From an uncultured Pelagibacteraceae bacterium (GTDB lineage Bacteria; Pseudomonadota; Alphaproteobacteria; Pelagibacterales; Pelagibacteraceae): a stretch of 64,000 nucleotides of DNA. The stretch lies in assembly GCA_902630945.1 (NCBI GenBank), contig CACOWV010000001.1, forward strand, positions 1-64,000. The letters are read 5' to 3'. Numbering within the stretch: the first letter of the stretch is position 1; each line of letters starts with the position of its first letter. Below the pieces are notes generated by a model. That model was not told the origin of the DNA. It ran no database searches and saw only the letters and a list, made by a program, of their open reading frames with translations. The position numbers were made by a program, and so were the translations under genes. Of this stretch, positions 35,678-45,508 are shown one piece after another.

Positions 35678-37129
35678 TCAGTTTAGCCACTTGTACTTAT
35701 CTATATAATGTCTAATTAGTCCTCGATAAGGATCATATTTTTTTCTATCATATTTATCTATACTGCCTCTTATTTGGATATTGCTAGCAGTTGATATTAG
35801 AAGATCCTTTCTTTTGTGAAAGTTCAATATACTTTCAGACCATTCTAAATTACAAAATGAATAAATCTTTTTTGAAATATCACTTATATTATTAGTCAAT
35901 TCGTCAAGTTCAATATTAAGAATTTTTTTAGGATATTTTTTTTTATAATATTCGATTATTCTTAAATAATTGTCTGTATAGGTAATAATATCCTTAATTG
36001 AATGGGTCCAAGAAAGTTTAGATAATGACTGTTTGTAAATTGCAATTATATTATCATTTATATTTCTAGTTGTATTGATAAAGACTGCTTGTGGAAAAAT
36101 TTTTAGGATTACTTCAATATAAAAAAAATTTTCTAGTGATTTGTCAACAAATGAGTCATTATTTTTATGTAAGTTTTTGCTTTCAAATATCTTTAAAATT
36201 TTATGTTCGATAGATTTTAAATCTATAATAAAATTATTTTGATCTGAAAAACCTTTGGCAATAATACCATTAAAAATATTTGACTCACCTAGTGATACAA
36301 TTTTTTTTTTTCCAGATGTTAATAATGCTTCAGTAACAGTCGATCCAGATCTCGGTAATCCAATAATAAAAATTGGTTTGAAATTTTTCAATTTACTACT
36401 ATCAATGAAATTAGAAAATTTAAAATTATCATGTTTTTTTGTTATAACTTCATTCCAATAATTTAAAGTTTTTTTATTAATATTTTTCATAGATTCAAAA
36501 GAGAGCTCGTTTGCTTTTTTTAAAAATTCTATTTCACGAGAAAAATTATTTTTTTTTTTTTCATATTCAGCAAGTAAAAAATATCCGTACGCTATTTCTA
36601 ATGTTTCATTTTTTTTATTACTCATTAGTCTTAATAGATATTCTATTTTTTTATCATCAATAAAATTTTTATCTATTCGACTTAAATTAAAATAAATAGA
36701 TATTCTTTCTGGTGATAATTCTATTGCTTTTAAGTAAAACTTTTTTGAATTTTTTAAATCACCTATATTTTGATAAAATATAGCTAAATTTACTATTACT
36801 AATAAGTAATCTTTTTTTAAATTAAAAGATTTTAAATAAAATTTTTCTGCTTTAATTAGATTTCCTTCTTTCAAAAAAATATTAGCTAGATTATTTAAAA
36901 CAATATAATTTTTATCATTTATTTTAAAACATTTTTCCAAATATTTTTTTGCATCTTGAAAATTTTTAAGTCCATCATAAGCAAGATATAAAGAATAATA
37001 AAGTTTAATGTCTATTTTAATATTTTTTGAAACTTTTAGAAAATTCAATAAAAGATCTTTTGCCTCAGAGTAGCTCTTATTTTCCAATAAAGAGGATGCT
37101 TTTCTGATAATCTCCAATTGATTACTCAT
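35678..37129 (-). CDS. TPR-sulfotransferase fusion protein
   Basis: A 483-residue protein. Residues about 1-200 contain five or so TPR-like repeats (YLEKCFKINDKNYIVLNNLANI, FYLKSFNLKKDYLLVIVNLAIFY and similar). Residues about 250-480 are a PAPS-dependent sulfotransferase domain with the 5'-phosphosulfate loop PIFIIGLPRSGSTVTEALL and the 3'-phosphate region FINTTRNINDNIIAIYKQS. Substrate may be a glycan, protein or lipid. Divergent from the Lon-like gene; no sulfation partner nearby. Confidence 0.88.
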   Translation of the reverse strand: MSNQLEIIRKASSLLENKSYSEAKDLLLNFLKVSKNIKIDIKLYYSLYLAYDGLKNFQDAKKYLEKCFKINDKNYIVLNNLANIFLKEGNLIKAEKFYLKSFNLKKDYLLVIVNLAIFYQNIGDLKNSKKFYLKAIELSPERISIYFNLSRIDKNFIDDKKIEYLLRLMSNKKNETLEIAYGYFLLAEYEKKKNNFSREIEFLKKANELSFESMKNINKKTLNYWNEVITKKHDNFKFSNFIDSSKLKNFKPIFIIGLPRSGSTVTEALLTSGKKKIVSLGESNIFNGIIAKGFSDQNNFIIDLKSIEHKILKIFESKNLHKNNDSFVDKSLENFFYIEVILKIFPQAVFINTTRNINDNIIAIYKQSLSKLSWTHSIKDIITYTDNYLRIIEYYKKKYPKKILNIELDELTNNISDISKKIYSFCNLEWSESILNFHKRKDLLISTASNIQIRGSIDKYDRKKYDPYRGLIRHYIDKYKWLN

Positions 37130-37184
37130 TTTAAACTAATTATTTTTAGACATTATTAGACAATTATATATATTGATAGAAAAA

Positions 37185-37823
37185 ATGAAGCTTCCAAATA
37201 AGATCCCTGTTTTTCCATTAAGTAATTTTATAATTTTTCCCAAAACTACAGTCCCTCTAAATATTTTTGAACCGAGGTACATTGATATGATTAATGATAG
37301 TATGAAAACAAATAAGTTTATAGGTATGATACAACCAAAAAATTCAAAAAATGACTTTCAATCAAAAATTCAATTATATGATATTGGTTGTTTGGGAAAA
37401 ATAATAAGCTTTAAAGAAGCTGAAGACGGTAGATTTTTGATCGAACTAAAAGGTTTGATTAGATTTCAAATTTTAAAAGAGATTCAAACACAAAAAAAAT
37501 ACCGTGAATTTGAGGTATCTTTTGATGATTATCATGAAGATATGGTTGAAAAAAAAATAAATCTTAAATTTTCTGATTTAGAATTAATCTTTAAAGATTT
37601 AAAAAATTTATTTGAAAAAAGAGGTTTTATTATTAATTGGAAAGAACTAGAAAAACAAAGTTTAGATGAAACGATAAATGCACTTGCCATGGCCTCACCT
37701 TTTACATTGGAGGAAAAACAAGTTCTTCTTGAAGCAAAGAACCTAGATATTCGAAAAACTAAAATTTCAGAAATATTAACAACATATACATTTGATCAAT
37801 TCAACAATAATACTATTCAGTAA
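37185..37823 (+). CDS. Lon N-terminal (substrate-binding) domain protein
   Basis: A 212-residue protein like the standalone LON substrate-binding domain proteins: IPVFPLSNFIIFPKTTVPLNIFEPRYIDMIND, then IGMIQPK, GCLGKIISFKEAEDGRFLIELKGLIRF. It lacks ATPase and protease domains. ATG at 37185 is used; an in-frame TTG lies 12 bases upstream. Adaptor or peptide-binding role is inferred. Convergent with the UbiH-type gene. Confidence 0.9.
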   Translation: MKLPNKIPVFPLSNFIIFPKTTVPLNIFEPRYIDMINDSMKTNKFIGMIQPKNSKNDFQSKIQLYDIGCLGKIISFKEAEDGRFLIELKGLIRFQILKEIQTQKKYREFEVSFDDYHEDMVEKKINLKFSDLELIFKDLKNLFEKRGFIINWKELEKQSLDETINALAMASPFTLEEKQVLLEAKNLDIRKTKISEILTTYTFDQFNNNTIQ

Positions 37824-37825
37824 TT

Positions 37826-38890
37826 TTAAATTGATATTCCACTATCTGCTAATTTAGTAAAAAAATTGTTAGCAGATTTATTTTTTCCAAAAAACTGCAA
37901 TGATTTACTTAAAATTTTATTATTCATTCTACTTTCCAAATTAAAAAATTCATACACAAAATCTACACCTGTAGAAAAAAGATAATTTTTATGTTTAGTT
38001 TTTCTTTCAAAATCCTCACAAATTGAAGAGTTTAATTCTAGACCGTGATTTAATTTAAATTCAATTAAATCCATTAAACATTTAATATCTCTAATAGTCA
38101 TATTAAAACCTTGTCCAGCTAGAGGATGAAGCTTATGCAGTAAATCACCAAAAGCCATAATATTTTTGTAGTGATAATTTCTTAAATTAAGCGAATTTAA
38201 TTCAAAATTTGATATTTGATTAATTTTGAGAATTGAATATTTCTTATTATATCTTTTTATTAAAGATTTTATTTCTAAATCTTTTGTTCCTCTCGCTGAA
38301 TAAACTACTGATGTTTTATAATCTGAAATTGGTAAAAATGCTAATGGTCCTTTTTTTGTGAAGATTTGTACAGCTGTTTTATTTTCTGAAATTTTTTTAT
38401 GATCTATTATAGCAGTATGTGCATAACTGCTGTATTTTTTCTCTAACCTTTTATAGAAATATTTTTTGCTTAATAGGTTATTTCGTTCACAATTTATAAT
38501 CAACTTATAATCATTTATAGATTTTAATTGACCCTTTTTTTTGTAAAAAAATTTGTCTTTTTCAAGTGATGACTTTAAACTCTTATATAAATCAAAATTT
38601 TTGACAATTGAAAAAAGATTTTCATTTTTTTTTTCAAAATTTAAAATTTTTTCATTTTTTAAATTATCTGAATAGATTTCAATCTTGTTTATATTCCACA
38701 ATAATTTTTTTAAATTGAGAATATTTTTATTAAAGAAATCAATATTAGCTTGTGAAATACCAATTGTCCTTGATTTGTTTATTTTGAGTTTTCCTTGATT
38801 AGAATAAAAATCTACATATATACCTTTATTAACTAAAGCTTTTGCTAACGTTATACTTACCAAACCACCACCAACTATACATACGTTCAT
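37826..38890 (-). CDS. FAD-dependent ubiquinone-biosynthesis hydroxylase (UbiH/COQ6 family)
   Basis: A 354-residue flavoprotein monooxygenase, slightly short. N-terminal FAD fold VCIVGGGLVSITLAKALVNKG and the C-terminal FAD motif MAFGDLLHKLHPLAGQGFNMTIRDIKCL are those of UbiH/UbiF/UbiL/COQ6 proteins. The middle is divergent. ATG at 38890 is preferred to an upstream codon at 38929. Which ubiquinone ring position it hydroxylates cannot be read from sequence. Divergent from ftsK, 30 bases apart. Confidence 0.88.
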   Translation of the reverse strand: MNVCIVGGGLVSITLAKALVNKGIYVDFYSNQGKLKINKSRTIGISQANIDFFNKNILNLKKLLWNINKIEIYSDNLKNEKILNFEKKNENLFSIVKNFDLYKSLKSSLEKDKFFYKKKGQLKSINDYKLIINCERNNLLSKKYFYKRLEKKYSSYAHTAIIDHKKISENKTAVQIFTKKGPLAFLPISDYKTSVVYSARGTKDLEIKSLIKRYNKKYSILKINQISNFELNSLNLRNYHYKNIMAFGDLLHKLHPLAGQGFNMTIRDIKCLMDLIEFKLNHGLELNSSICEDFERKTKHKNYLFSTGVDFVYEFFNLESRMNNKILSKSLQFFGKNKSANNFFTKLADSGISI

Positions 38891-38920
38891 AATAATTTTA
38901 ATTTTAACAATAAAAATTAG

Positions 38921-41044
38921 ATGATACAAAGTGATAAATTTGATTCATCAAATATGGATATAAAAAAAATAGCCAATTCTGTTATTACTTTTACAATTAA
39001 ACGATTAATTGAGATTGCAGGTGTTATTATTTCTTTATTAGGTGTGTTGCTATTAGTTTCTTTAATCACTTATTCACCAGATGATCCAAATTTTATTTTT
39101 CCTGACAACACAGAAATTAAGAATTTACTAGGTATTAGGGGAAGCTATATATCTGATTTATTTTTACAATCGGTTGGCCTTATTTCTTATTTAATCTCAA
39201 TAACATTTGTATTAACTGGAATTTCTATTTTTAAAAGAAAAAACTTTTTTTTAATTATTGAAAATATCTTTTACACAATACCTTATTGTCTTTTAGGATC
39301 TTTATTTTTGGATTATTTTTATAAAAATGCTTTTGAATTATATATCAATGGTAATGGAGGATTTATTGGTGGTTATCTAAATAAAACAATTTTAACTAAT
39401 ATTATCAACTCAAATGAAACTGTATTCTATTACATTCTAACAATTTTTATTACTATTTTCTTTTTACTTAGTATTAATTTTCATCCAAAAAATTTTTATT
39501 TATCTTTAAAAAAGATATTATTATCCCTTTTCAAAAAAAATGAAAAAAACTACACAGATAAAAATGAAATAATAAATGAATATATCCCCCAAGAAGAAAT
39601 TAAAAATTTAATTCAAGAAGATTTGCCATTTATAAAAGCAGAAAGGTCACAAAATTTAAACAAAAAAATTTTTGAATTGCCATCTGTTTCCTTGTTAAAT
39701 ATTCCAGCAAAAAAAGAAAAGAGCAATTTAAAGAATAATGAAAACAGCGATCCTACCTTTTTAGAAAAAATTCTTTTAGATTTTGGAGTGGATGGGAAGA
39801 TCAAAAAAGTAAGCCAAGGTCCTGTTGTTACATTAAATGAGTTCGAACCAGCTGCTGGTGTTAAAATTTCAAAAATAGTAAATCTATCTGATGACATAGC
39901 AAGAAATACCAGCTCAGAGTCCGCTCGTATTTCAACTATACCAGGACGAAACACAGTTGGAATTGAGCTACCCAATCTTTCAAGAGAAAATGTTTGCTTA
40001 AGTGAAATTCTTAATGAAAAGAATTTCAAAAACAAAGATATAAAATTACCAATTGCTCTTGGAAAAAATATATCTGGATCCCCTGTGATTGGAGATTTAG
40101 GATCTATGCCTCACTTACTTATAGCGGGTACAACTGGCTCTGGAAAATCAGTTTGTATTAATACAATTATTTTATCACTCTTATACAGACACACTCCTGA
40201 AAAATGTAAATTTATTTTAATTGACCCAAAGATGCTTGAATTATCAACGTACGAAGGAATACCACATTTGCTCTGCCCTGTAATAACCGAAGCAAAAAAA
40301 GCTGCTTCAGTTTTAGGGTGGGTAGTAAAAGAAATGGAGAGTAGATATAGATTAATGACAAAAGAGGGAGTGAGAAATATTGATGGTTATAACAATAAAC
40401 ACAAACTTCCAATGCCATTTATAGTAGTTGTTGTTGATGAAATGTCTGACTTGATGCTAGTTGCTGGAAAAGAAATTGAAAATTATATTCAAAAGTTATC
40501 ACAAATGGCTCGTGCAGCAGGTATACATATAATTATGGCTACTCAACGTCCCAGTGTTGATGTAATAACTGGAACTATCAAAGCAAATTTTCCAACCCGT
40601 ATTTCTTTTCAAGTTACATCAAAAATCGATAGCAGAACAATTTTAGGTGAACAAGGTGCAGAGCAATTATTAGGTAAGGGGGATATGTTGTATATGTCTT
40701 CTGCAAATCGAATAGTCAGAATTCATGCACCATTTGTCTCTGATGTTGAAATAGAGAAAATAAATAATTTCTTAAGATCTCAAGCAGAGCCAGATTACGT
40801 TGATGAGATATTAAACTTTGTTGATGAGAAAGAAATTAATGAAACTTCAAAAAATCAAGAGGATAAAGATGATCTTTATCAAACAGCAGTAGAAATAATT
40901 AAATCTGAAGGTAAAGCATCAACATCATTTCTCCAAAGAAAACTTCAGATTGGTTACAATCGTGCTGCAAGAATAATTGATATGATGGAAGCAGAAGGAA
41001 TAGTAAGTAAAGCTAATCATGTTGGAAAACGTGATGTTCTTTAA
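38921..41044 (+). CDS. ftsK: DNA translocase FtsK
   Basis: A 707-residue chromosome-dimer-resolution and division protein. About four N-terminal membrane helices (residues 25-200), a short linker, the motor with Walker A GTTGSGKSVC, Walker B FIVVVVDEMSD and ATQRPSVDVITG, and a C-terminal winged-helix gamma domain (about 640-707; STSFLQRKLQIGYNRAARIIDMME). Shorter linker than E. coli FtsK. Its end overlaps lolA by 11 bases. Confidence 0.97.
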   Translation: MIQSDKFDSSNMDIKKIANSVITFTIKRLIEIAGVIISLLGVLLLVSLITYSPDDPNFIFPDNTEIKNLLGIRGSYISDLFLQSVGLISYLISITFVLTGISIFKRKNFFLIIENIFYTIPYCLLGSLFLDYFYKNAFELYINGNGGFIGGYLNKTILTNIINSNETVFYYILTIFITIFFLLSINFHPKNFYLSLKKILLSLFKKNEKNYTDKNEIINEYIPQEEIKNLIQEDLPFIKAERSQNLNKKIFELPSVSLLNIPAKKEKSNLKNNENSDPTFLEKILLDFGVDGKIKKVSQGPVVTLNEFEPAAGVKISKIVNLSDDIARNTSSESARISTIPGRNTVGIELPNLSRENVCLSEILNEKNFKNKDIKLPIALGKNISGSPVIGDLGSMPHLLIAGTTGSGKSVCINTIILSLLYRHTPEKCKFILIDPKMLELSTYEGIPHLLCPVITEAKKAASVLGWVVKEMESRYRLMTKEGVRNIDGYNNKHKLPMPFIVVVVDEMSDLMLVAGKEIENYIQKLSQMARAAGIHIIMATQRPSVDVITGTIKANFPTRISFQVTSKIDSRTILGEQGAEQLLGKGDMLYMSSANRIVRIHAPFVSDVEIEKINNFLRSQAEPDYVDEILNFVDEKEINETSKNQEDKDDLYQTAVEIIKSEGKASTSFLQRKLQIGYNRAARIIDMMEAEGIVSKANHVGKRDVL

Positions 41045-41591
41045 TCTAAAAATCTTTTATTTTCTTATATTTTTAATTTTATCTTCTAAAGTAATTGCAA
41101 ATGAAAAAGATGGTATAATTCAAAATTTAGAAAATATTCAAAATATCACTTTTGATTTTGAGCAAAATATAAATGGAAAAATTGAAAATGGTAAATGTAC
41201 TATTGAATATCCAAAAAAAATAAACTGTAAATATAATCTTCAAAATAACAAAGTTTTAATTTCAAATGGGAGATCTATTGTAATAAAAACGTCCAATAGT
41301 TTTTATATTTATCCAATAGAAAAAACTCCTTTAAATCTTATTTTAGATAAAAAATTTATATTAAAAAAAATATCGAATTTAAGTGCGAGGATCATAGAAA
41401 ATAAATATGTTAATTTTAAATTTTCTGAAAACGACAACGAAATAAATCTTTTTTTCGATAAAAAAACATTTAATCTAATAGGCTGGCAAACACTCGATAT
41501 ATATCAAAATTTAAGTATAACATATTTGAATTCAATAATAAAAAACCAAAAACTTGAAAAAAATTTATTTAAATTACCAAACCAAAATTAA
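41034..41591 (+). CDS. lolA: Outer-membrane lipoprotein carrier LolA
   Basis: A 185-residue periplasmic protein with a signal peptide (about residues 1-22, ending VIANE). The mature part has IQNITFDFEQNINGKIENGKCTIEYPKKINCKY and later IYPIEKTPLNLIL, the divergent alphaproteobacterial LolA pattern. It would carry lipoproteins from LolCDE to the outer membrane. The start at 41034 places the signal peptide directly; an upstream ATG at 41019 is possible. The ftsK-lolA order is conserved in Alphaproteobacteria. Confidence 0.85.
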   Translation: MFFNLKIFYFLIFLILSSKVIANEKDGIIQNLENIQNITFDFEQNINGKIENGKCTIEYPKKINCKYNLQNNKVLISNGRSIVIKTSNSFYIYPIEKTPLNLILDKKFILKKISNLSARIIENKYVNFKFSENDNEINLFFDKKTFNLIGWQTLDIYQNLSITYLNSIIKNQKLEKNLFKLPNQN

Positions 41592-41592
41592 A

Positions 41593-42096
41593 TTAAATAG
41601 TCACTGTTTCTTTTTTAAAAATTTTCATTCCTCTTGAAATGTAATTGTCTAATGCATTTTTATGATCTAATGAGCATGTATGAACGCATACTCTTTTGGC
41701 TTCCTCTAAAAAAGAGTTCTTGATTGCTGAAGATAAAAGATATGATCCTAATTTTTGATTTTGATATTCTTCTAACAAGCCTAGATAAGCTATTTCAATT
41801 TCATTTTTATCAGAATGTAAAATTAATTCGAAATAACCTGCTAAATCATTCTTTGCAGTTAATACATATGTTTTTACGTTTTTATTAGACACATATTCAA
41901 TCCAACTTCTATCGCTCCATTCTAATCTATCGATCCAATTGTGTTTTTTGCCAACTTCTTTATAAAAAAATTTATTTAATTGAAAGTTTGCTGGTTGTAT
42001 AAATTTTATTTTATAATCTTCTGAAGGAGAATGAGACTCTCTTAATTCCTCAAGAGAATTAATTTCTAGATAATTTCTTTCAATTTGTTTATTCAC
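41593..42096 (-). CDS. GNAT family N-acetyltransferase
   Basis: A 167-residue acetyltransferase. LAGYFELILHSDKNEIEIAYLGLLEEYQNQKLGSYLLSSAI spans the beta4-alpha3 acetyl-CoA site, with the pyrophosphate loop QNQKLGSYL. C-terminal VHTCSLDHKNALDNYISRGM fits the end of the fold. Start is GTG at 42096, overlapping the HIT gene stop as GTGA. Substrate unknown. Confidence 0.85.
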   Translation of the reverse strand: MNKQIERNYLEINSLEELRESHSPSEDYKIKFIQPANFQLNKFFYKEVGKKHNWIDRLEWSDRSWIEYVSNKNVKTYVLTAKNDLAGYFELILHSDKNEIEIAYLGLLEEYQNQKLGSYLLSSAIKNSFLEEAKRVCVHTCSLDHKNALDNYISRGMKIFKKETVTI

Positions 42097-42458
42097 TCAA
42101 CCATTCTTCCGACTTTTTCACCGCCAAATAAATGAAAATGTAAATGAGGTACTTCTTGACCTCCATTGTCACTAATGTTAGCCAAAGCTCTATAGCCTTT
42201 GCCATTTTCAACTGAAATACCTAATTTTTTTGCAACAATGTTAATTCCTCTAATTAATCCCACTATCTCATCTGGGTTAGCATTTAAGCTAAAATCATCT
42301 AAATCAATATACCTACCCTTTGGTATAACTAATGCATGAATTTTTTTTTGAGGGTTAATATCATGAAAAGATAAAACAAAACTATCTTCGTAAATTTTTT
42401 TACAAGGTATTTCACCTCTAAGAATTTTTGCAAAAATATTATTATCATCATATTCCAT
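42093..42458 (-). CDS. HIT family (Hint-like) nucleotide hydrolase
   Basis: A 121-residue protein. It contains NIFAKILRGEIPCKKIYED at the start and the histidine triad HLHFHLFGG near the end, matching bacterial HinT/HIT purine nucleotide phosphoramidases. Full length. Overlaps the GNAT gene at its 3' end. Confidence 0.95.
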   Translation of the reverse strand: MEYDDNNIFAKILRGEIPCKKIYEDSFVLSFHDINPQKKIHALVIPKGRYIDLDDFSLNANPDEIVGLIRGINIVAKKLGISVENGKGYRALANISDNGGQEVPHLHFHLFGGEKVGRMVE

Positions 42459-42480
42459 AGAATTATTATATATTTATTAG

Positions 42481-43338
42481 CTAATTTTTCTCAATAAAAA
42501 TTATCTCGGAAATATTGATTTTATTTTCGATATAATTTCCTTTTTCAATATATATATTTTTTATCATTTTATTCATTATTTCTGCTTCTCTATCAGAGAT
42601 ATATTGTATTTTTTTAATATTATTATCTTTTATTGAAATTATTATTTCTTTTGCCCCAAACTTTAAATTATCTGGATTTAAATGCAAAGCTGATAAATAT
42701 TGAGAGCTATCTTCAATAATATAGATACCGCTTTTTTTAAGTTTTTTAAAAAAATTATTAAAAGTAATTATTTGATCTTTTATATTATGACTTCCGTCAT
42801 CTATTATTATATCAAATTCCTCATTCAAAAAAACACTCAGTCTTTCCAGAATGTCATTAGATTGTGTATCTACATAAATTGGTCTTATATTTTTTGAATA
42901 TACTTTTAATTGAAATGGATTTATATCTGCACAAATAATCTTTGGTGTATCAAAATAATTAAAAAAGCTCGCTGTAGCTGCACCTCTTAAACTGCCAATC
43001 TCTAAAATATTTAAATCTCTTAAATTCTTATATTTCGAGAGATACTTTTCATAAAAAGGAGAATAATTATGCCCATTAATTTTTTCATTATTTATTACAA
43101 ATTTTGAAGCTTTATCTGAATTAAATTTAATAAACAAATCATCAAAACTTGTTTTCCTATCAATCTTTTCTTTCTGATCTAAATTATTTTTGCCCAAAGA
43201 AAAAAGTTCACGACATTTATTTAAAATAAACTTATATGGGTAATTAAATAATTTCCTAAAAGCTTTAAAATATTTTTTTTTGGCCAGGTCTACTTTGATC
43301 GATTGAATATAAGAAAAAAAAAAATCTTTTAGTTTCAT
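42481..43338 (-). CDS. Class I SAM-dependent methyltransferase (CmcI/macrocin-type)
   Basis: A 285-residue protein. SAM-binding motif DLNILEIGSLRGAATASFFN, acidic ICADINPFQL, and the metal-binding-type IIIDDGSHNIKDQI with later YIIEDSSQYL resemble CmcI/TylF-like O-methyltransferases acting on sugars or secondary metabolites. The first 80 residues are basic and poorly conserved. Downstream of the his operon genes on the same strand, 11 bases after the DUF2061 gene. Confidence 0.85.
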   Translation of the reverse strand: MKLKDFFFSYIQSIKVDLAKKKYFKAFRKLFNYPYKFILNKCRELFSLGKNNLDQKEKIDRKTSFDDLFIKFNSDKASKFVINNEKINGHNYSPFYEKYLSKYKNLRDLNILEIGSLRGAATASFFNYFDTPKIICADINPFQLKVYSKNIRPIYVDTQSNDILERLSVFLNEEFDIIIDDGSHNIKDQIITFNNFFKKLKKSGIYIIEDSSQYLSALHLNPDNLKFGAKEIIISIKDNNIKKIQYISDREAEIMNKMIKNIYIEKGNYIENKINISEIIFIEKN

Positions 43339-43349
43339 TGATCCATAAA

Positions 43350-43565
43350 TTATTTTTGTTCAAGCCCAAACTTAATGTATTTATACCAAGCTCTTTCATG
43401 AAAATAGTATAAGAACATTTTTGTAATTACTTCCATTCCTGCTATAGCCCCAGCCCAATTCCATTCACCAGTTATAAACCAGGCTATTATAAACGTATCG
43501 GTGGTTGCAAGAACTCTCCATGTTAAAGTTTTTGCAATATGCCTTTTCTTGGTTACATGTTTCAT
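43350..43565 (-). CDS. DUF2061 membrane protein
   Basis: A 71-residue protein with two short membrane helices. RHIAKTLTWRVLATTDTFIIAWFITGEW and the end YYFHERAWYKYIKFG are the DUF2061 signature. Function unknown, though some members lie in sulfur-assimilation loci; here it follows hisE by 12 bases. Confidence 0.92.
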   Translation of the reverse strand: MKHVTKKRHIAKTLTWRVLATTDTFIIAWFITGEWNWAGAIAGMEVITKMFLYYFHERAWYKYIKFGLEQK

Positions 43566-43577
43566 GCGTCATCCTTT

Positions 43578-43850
43578 CTATTTTCTCCTTTTTTTAAGTT
43601 CATCCATTACATCTTCAATTCTTATATCGTTTGCTTCTAAATAAACGATTAGATGATAAAGAACGTCCGCACTTTCATGTATCTTATTGGTATCTTTTTC
43701 TACAGCCTCAATAAGTTCATTAATTTCCTCTAGTACTTTTGCTTTACTTAAAGAATTATCCTTAAGTAACTTGTTTGTATATGAACCATCAATTGGTTTT
43801 TCTTTTCTTTCCCTAATAATTTGAATTAAATTGTTTAGAGTATCAAACAT
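43578..43850 (-). CDS. hisE: Phosphoribosyl-ATP pyrophosphatase
   Basis: A 90-residue all-alpha NTP-pyrophosphohydrolase of histidine synthesis step two. YTNKLLKD, KVLEEINELIEAVE and ESADVLYHLIVYLEAN carry the metal-binding glutamates/aspartate of the MazG-like fold. It starts one base after hisF ends. Confidence 0.93.
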   Translation of the reverse strand: MFDTLNNLIQIIRERKEKPIDGSYTNKLLKDNSLSKAKVLEEINELIEAVEKDTNKIHESADVLYHLIVYLEANDIRIEDVMDELKKRRK

Positions 43851-43851
43851 A

Positions 43852-44607
43852 CTAAATTCTAACAGGTATTCCTTTTGAGTCCAAATAATCCTTGGCTTCT
43901 TTTACAGAGTGTTTTCCATAATGAAATATAGAAGCTGCTAAAACTGCACTAGCTTTTCCCAATTTAATTCCATCAACAAGGTGATCTAAATTGCCCACGC
44001 CACCTGATGCAATAATAGGAATATTTACCTTGGATGAAATTTTAGACATTAATTCAATATCATAACCAGCTTGTGTTCCATCTCGGTCCATTGAAGTAAC
44101 TAACAGCTCTCCTGCACCATTTTTTTCCATTTGCTTTGCATACTCCAATGCATCAATGCCGCTGTTATTTCTTCCACCATGAGTAAATACTTCCCACTTA
44201 TCTCCATTTTTTTTTGCATCAATTGCAACTACAATACATTGGGATCCAAATTTTTTTGAACTATCAATAACTACTTTTGAATTTTCAACTGCAGCAGTAT
44301 TAATTGAAACTTTATCTGCACCACAATTTAGTAACTTGTTGATATCTTCAACACTCCTTATACCGCCACCGACAGTTAAAGGCACAAAACATTCCTTTGA
44401 AGTTTTTTTTACAACTTCATAAATAGTATCTCTATTTTCATGTGAGGCTGTAATATCAAGAAAGCAAATCTCATCTGCCCCGCCATCACTATAAATTTTT
44501 GCTTGCTCTACAGGGTCTCCTGCATCTTTTAAATCAATAAAGTTAATACCCTTAACAACACGACCATTTTTAACGTCTAAACAAGGAATTATTCTATATT
44601 TAAGCAT
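43852..44607 (-). CDS. hisF: Imidazole glycerol phosphate synthase subunit HisF
   Basis: A 251-residue TIM-barrel cyclase. [16 protein letters not shown] carries the catalytic aspartate (about residue 11), with [26 protein letters not shown]-type region (here [14 protein letters not shown]), [10 protein letters not shown] and IIASGGVG. Works with HisH encoded 0.9 kb upstream. Overlaps hisA by 8 bases. Confidence 0.98.
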   Translation of the reverse strand: MLKYRIIPCLDVKNGRVVKGINFIDLKDAGDPVEQAKIYSDGGADEICFLDITASHENRDTIYEVVKKTSKECFVPLTVGGGIRSVEDINKLLNCGADKVSINTAAVENSKVVIDSSKKFGSQCIVVAIDAKKNGDKWEVFTHGGRNNSGIDALEYAKQMEKNGAGELLVTSMDRDGTQAGYDIELMSKISSKVNIPIIASGGVGNLDHLVDGIKLGKASAVLAASIFHYGKHSVKEAKDYLDSKGIPVRI

Positions 44608-45316
44608 CTTCTTTTACCATTTCTTCTAATTTAATATCACCATCATAGATAGCTTTACCAACTATTATACCTTCAACATTTTTTAAATTCTTTGCCTTTT
44701 TAATATCTTCTATTGAAGAAACACCACCAGATATTATCACAGGGCAATTTGAAATCTCGGCAACTTTTGATGTCTCATCGAAATTTGGACTTTGTTTCAT
44801 ACCATCTCGATTGATATCGGTATAAATCAATCTACTAACACCATAATTGTTAACTTCCTTTAAATAATCTAGAGCTAATTGGTTAGAATTTTCTTTCCAT
44901 CCAGATATTGACAAATACCCATCTTTAGCATCCAAGCCTAGAGCAATTTTATTTGGAAATTTTTCACATGCTTCTTTTAAAAATTTTTTATCTCTTATAG
45001 CAGCACTTCCTAAGATTACTTTCTCAACTCCAGCATCGATATATTTTTGAATACTACTAGAATTTCTGATACCACCGCCCACCTCAATCTCTAAATTAAA
45101 TTTACCAACTATATCTTTAATAATATCTAAATTTACTGTTTCACCAGTTAAAGCACCATCTAAATCAACAATGTGTAAATTTTTAAATCCGTAATCTTTA
45201 TATTTCCCAGCTTGTTCAACTGGAGACATTTCGTACTCAGTTTTATTATTAAAATCTCCTTTAACTAATCTTACACACTTTTTATCTTTAATATCTATTG
45301 CAGGAAATATTTTCAT
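44600..45316 (-). CDS. hisA: ProFAR isomerase HisA
   Basis: A 238-residue TIM-barrel isomerase. [20 protein letters not shown] at the start, [34 protein letters not shown] and IISGGVSS are typical. The ATG at 45316 is the family start; an upstream in-frame ATG at 45349 would lie inside the preceding small gene. Confidence 0.97.
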   Translation of the reverse strand: MKIFPAIDIKDKKCVRLVKGDFNNKTEYEMSPVEQAGKYKDYGFKNLHIVDLDGALTGETVNLDIIKDIVGKFNLEIEVGGGIRNSSSIQKYIDAGVEKVILGSAAIRDKKFLKEACEKFPNKIALGLDAKDGYLSISGWKENSNQLALDYLKEVNNYGVSRLIYTDINRDGMKQSPNFDETSKVAEISNCPVIISGGVSSIEDIKKAKNLKNVEGIIVGKAIYDGDIKLEEMVKEDA

Positions 45317-45507
45317 TTTTCTTTGTTCTTTCTTTTTTCTTTTCTCCAAAGAATAAAAAATAATAAGATTAAAGCTGGTTGTAGAATAACAAATATGACA
45401 ATGTTAGCTAGATAATAACCAAATCCAAATTCCCCAGGAGCGCCTCCTATCACTTGAAGAATATAAACGCAGAACATAAAAAAATCTGTAATAATTTTTT
45501 CAAACAT
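45313..45507 (-). CDS. Small membrane protein inside the his operon
   Basis: A 64-residue protein with one or two hydrophobic helices (about 5-22 and 30-54), a GGAPGEFGFGYYL turn and a basic tail [11 protein letters not shown]-like. It starts one base after hisH and its stop overlaps the hisA ATG, so it is spliced tightly into the his operon. No family recognised; a link to histidine synthesis is not implied beyond co-transcription. Confidence 0.68.
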   Translation of the reverse strand: MFEKIITDFFMFCVYILQVIGGAPGEFGFGYYLANIVIFVILQPALILLFFILWRKEKRKNKEK

Positions 45508-45508
45508 T

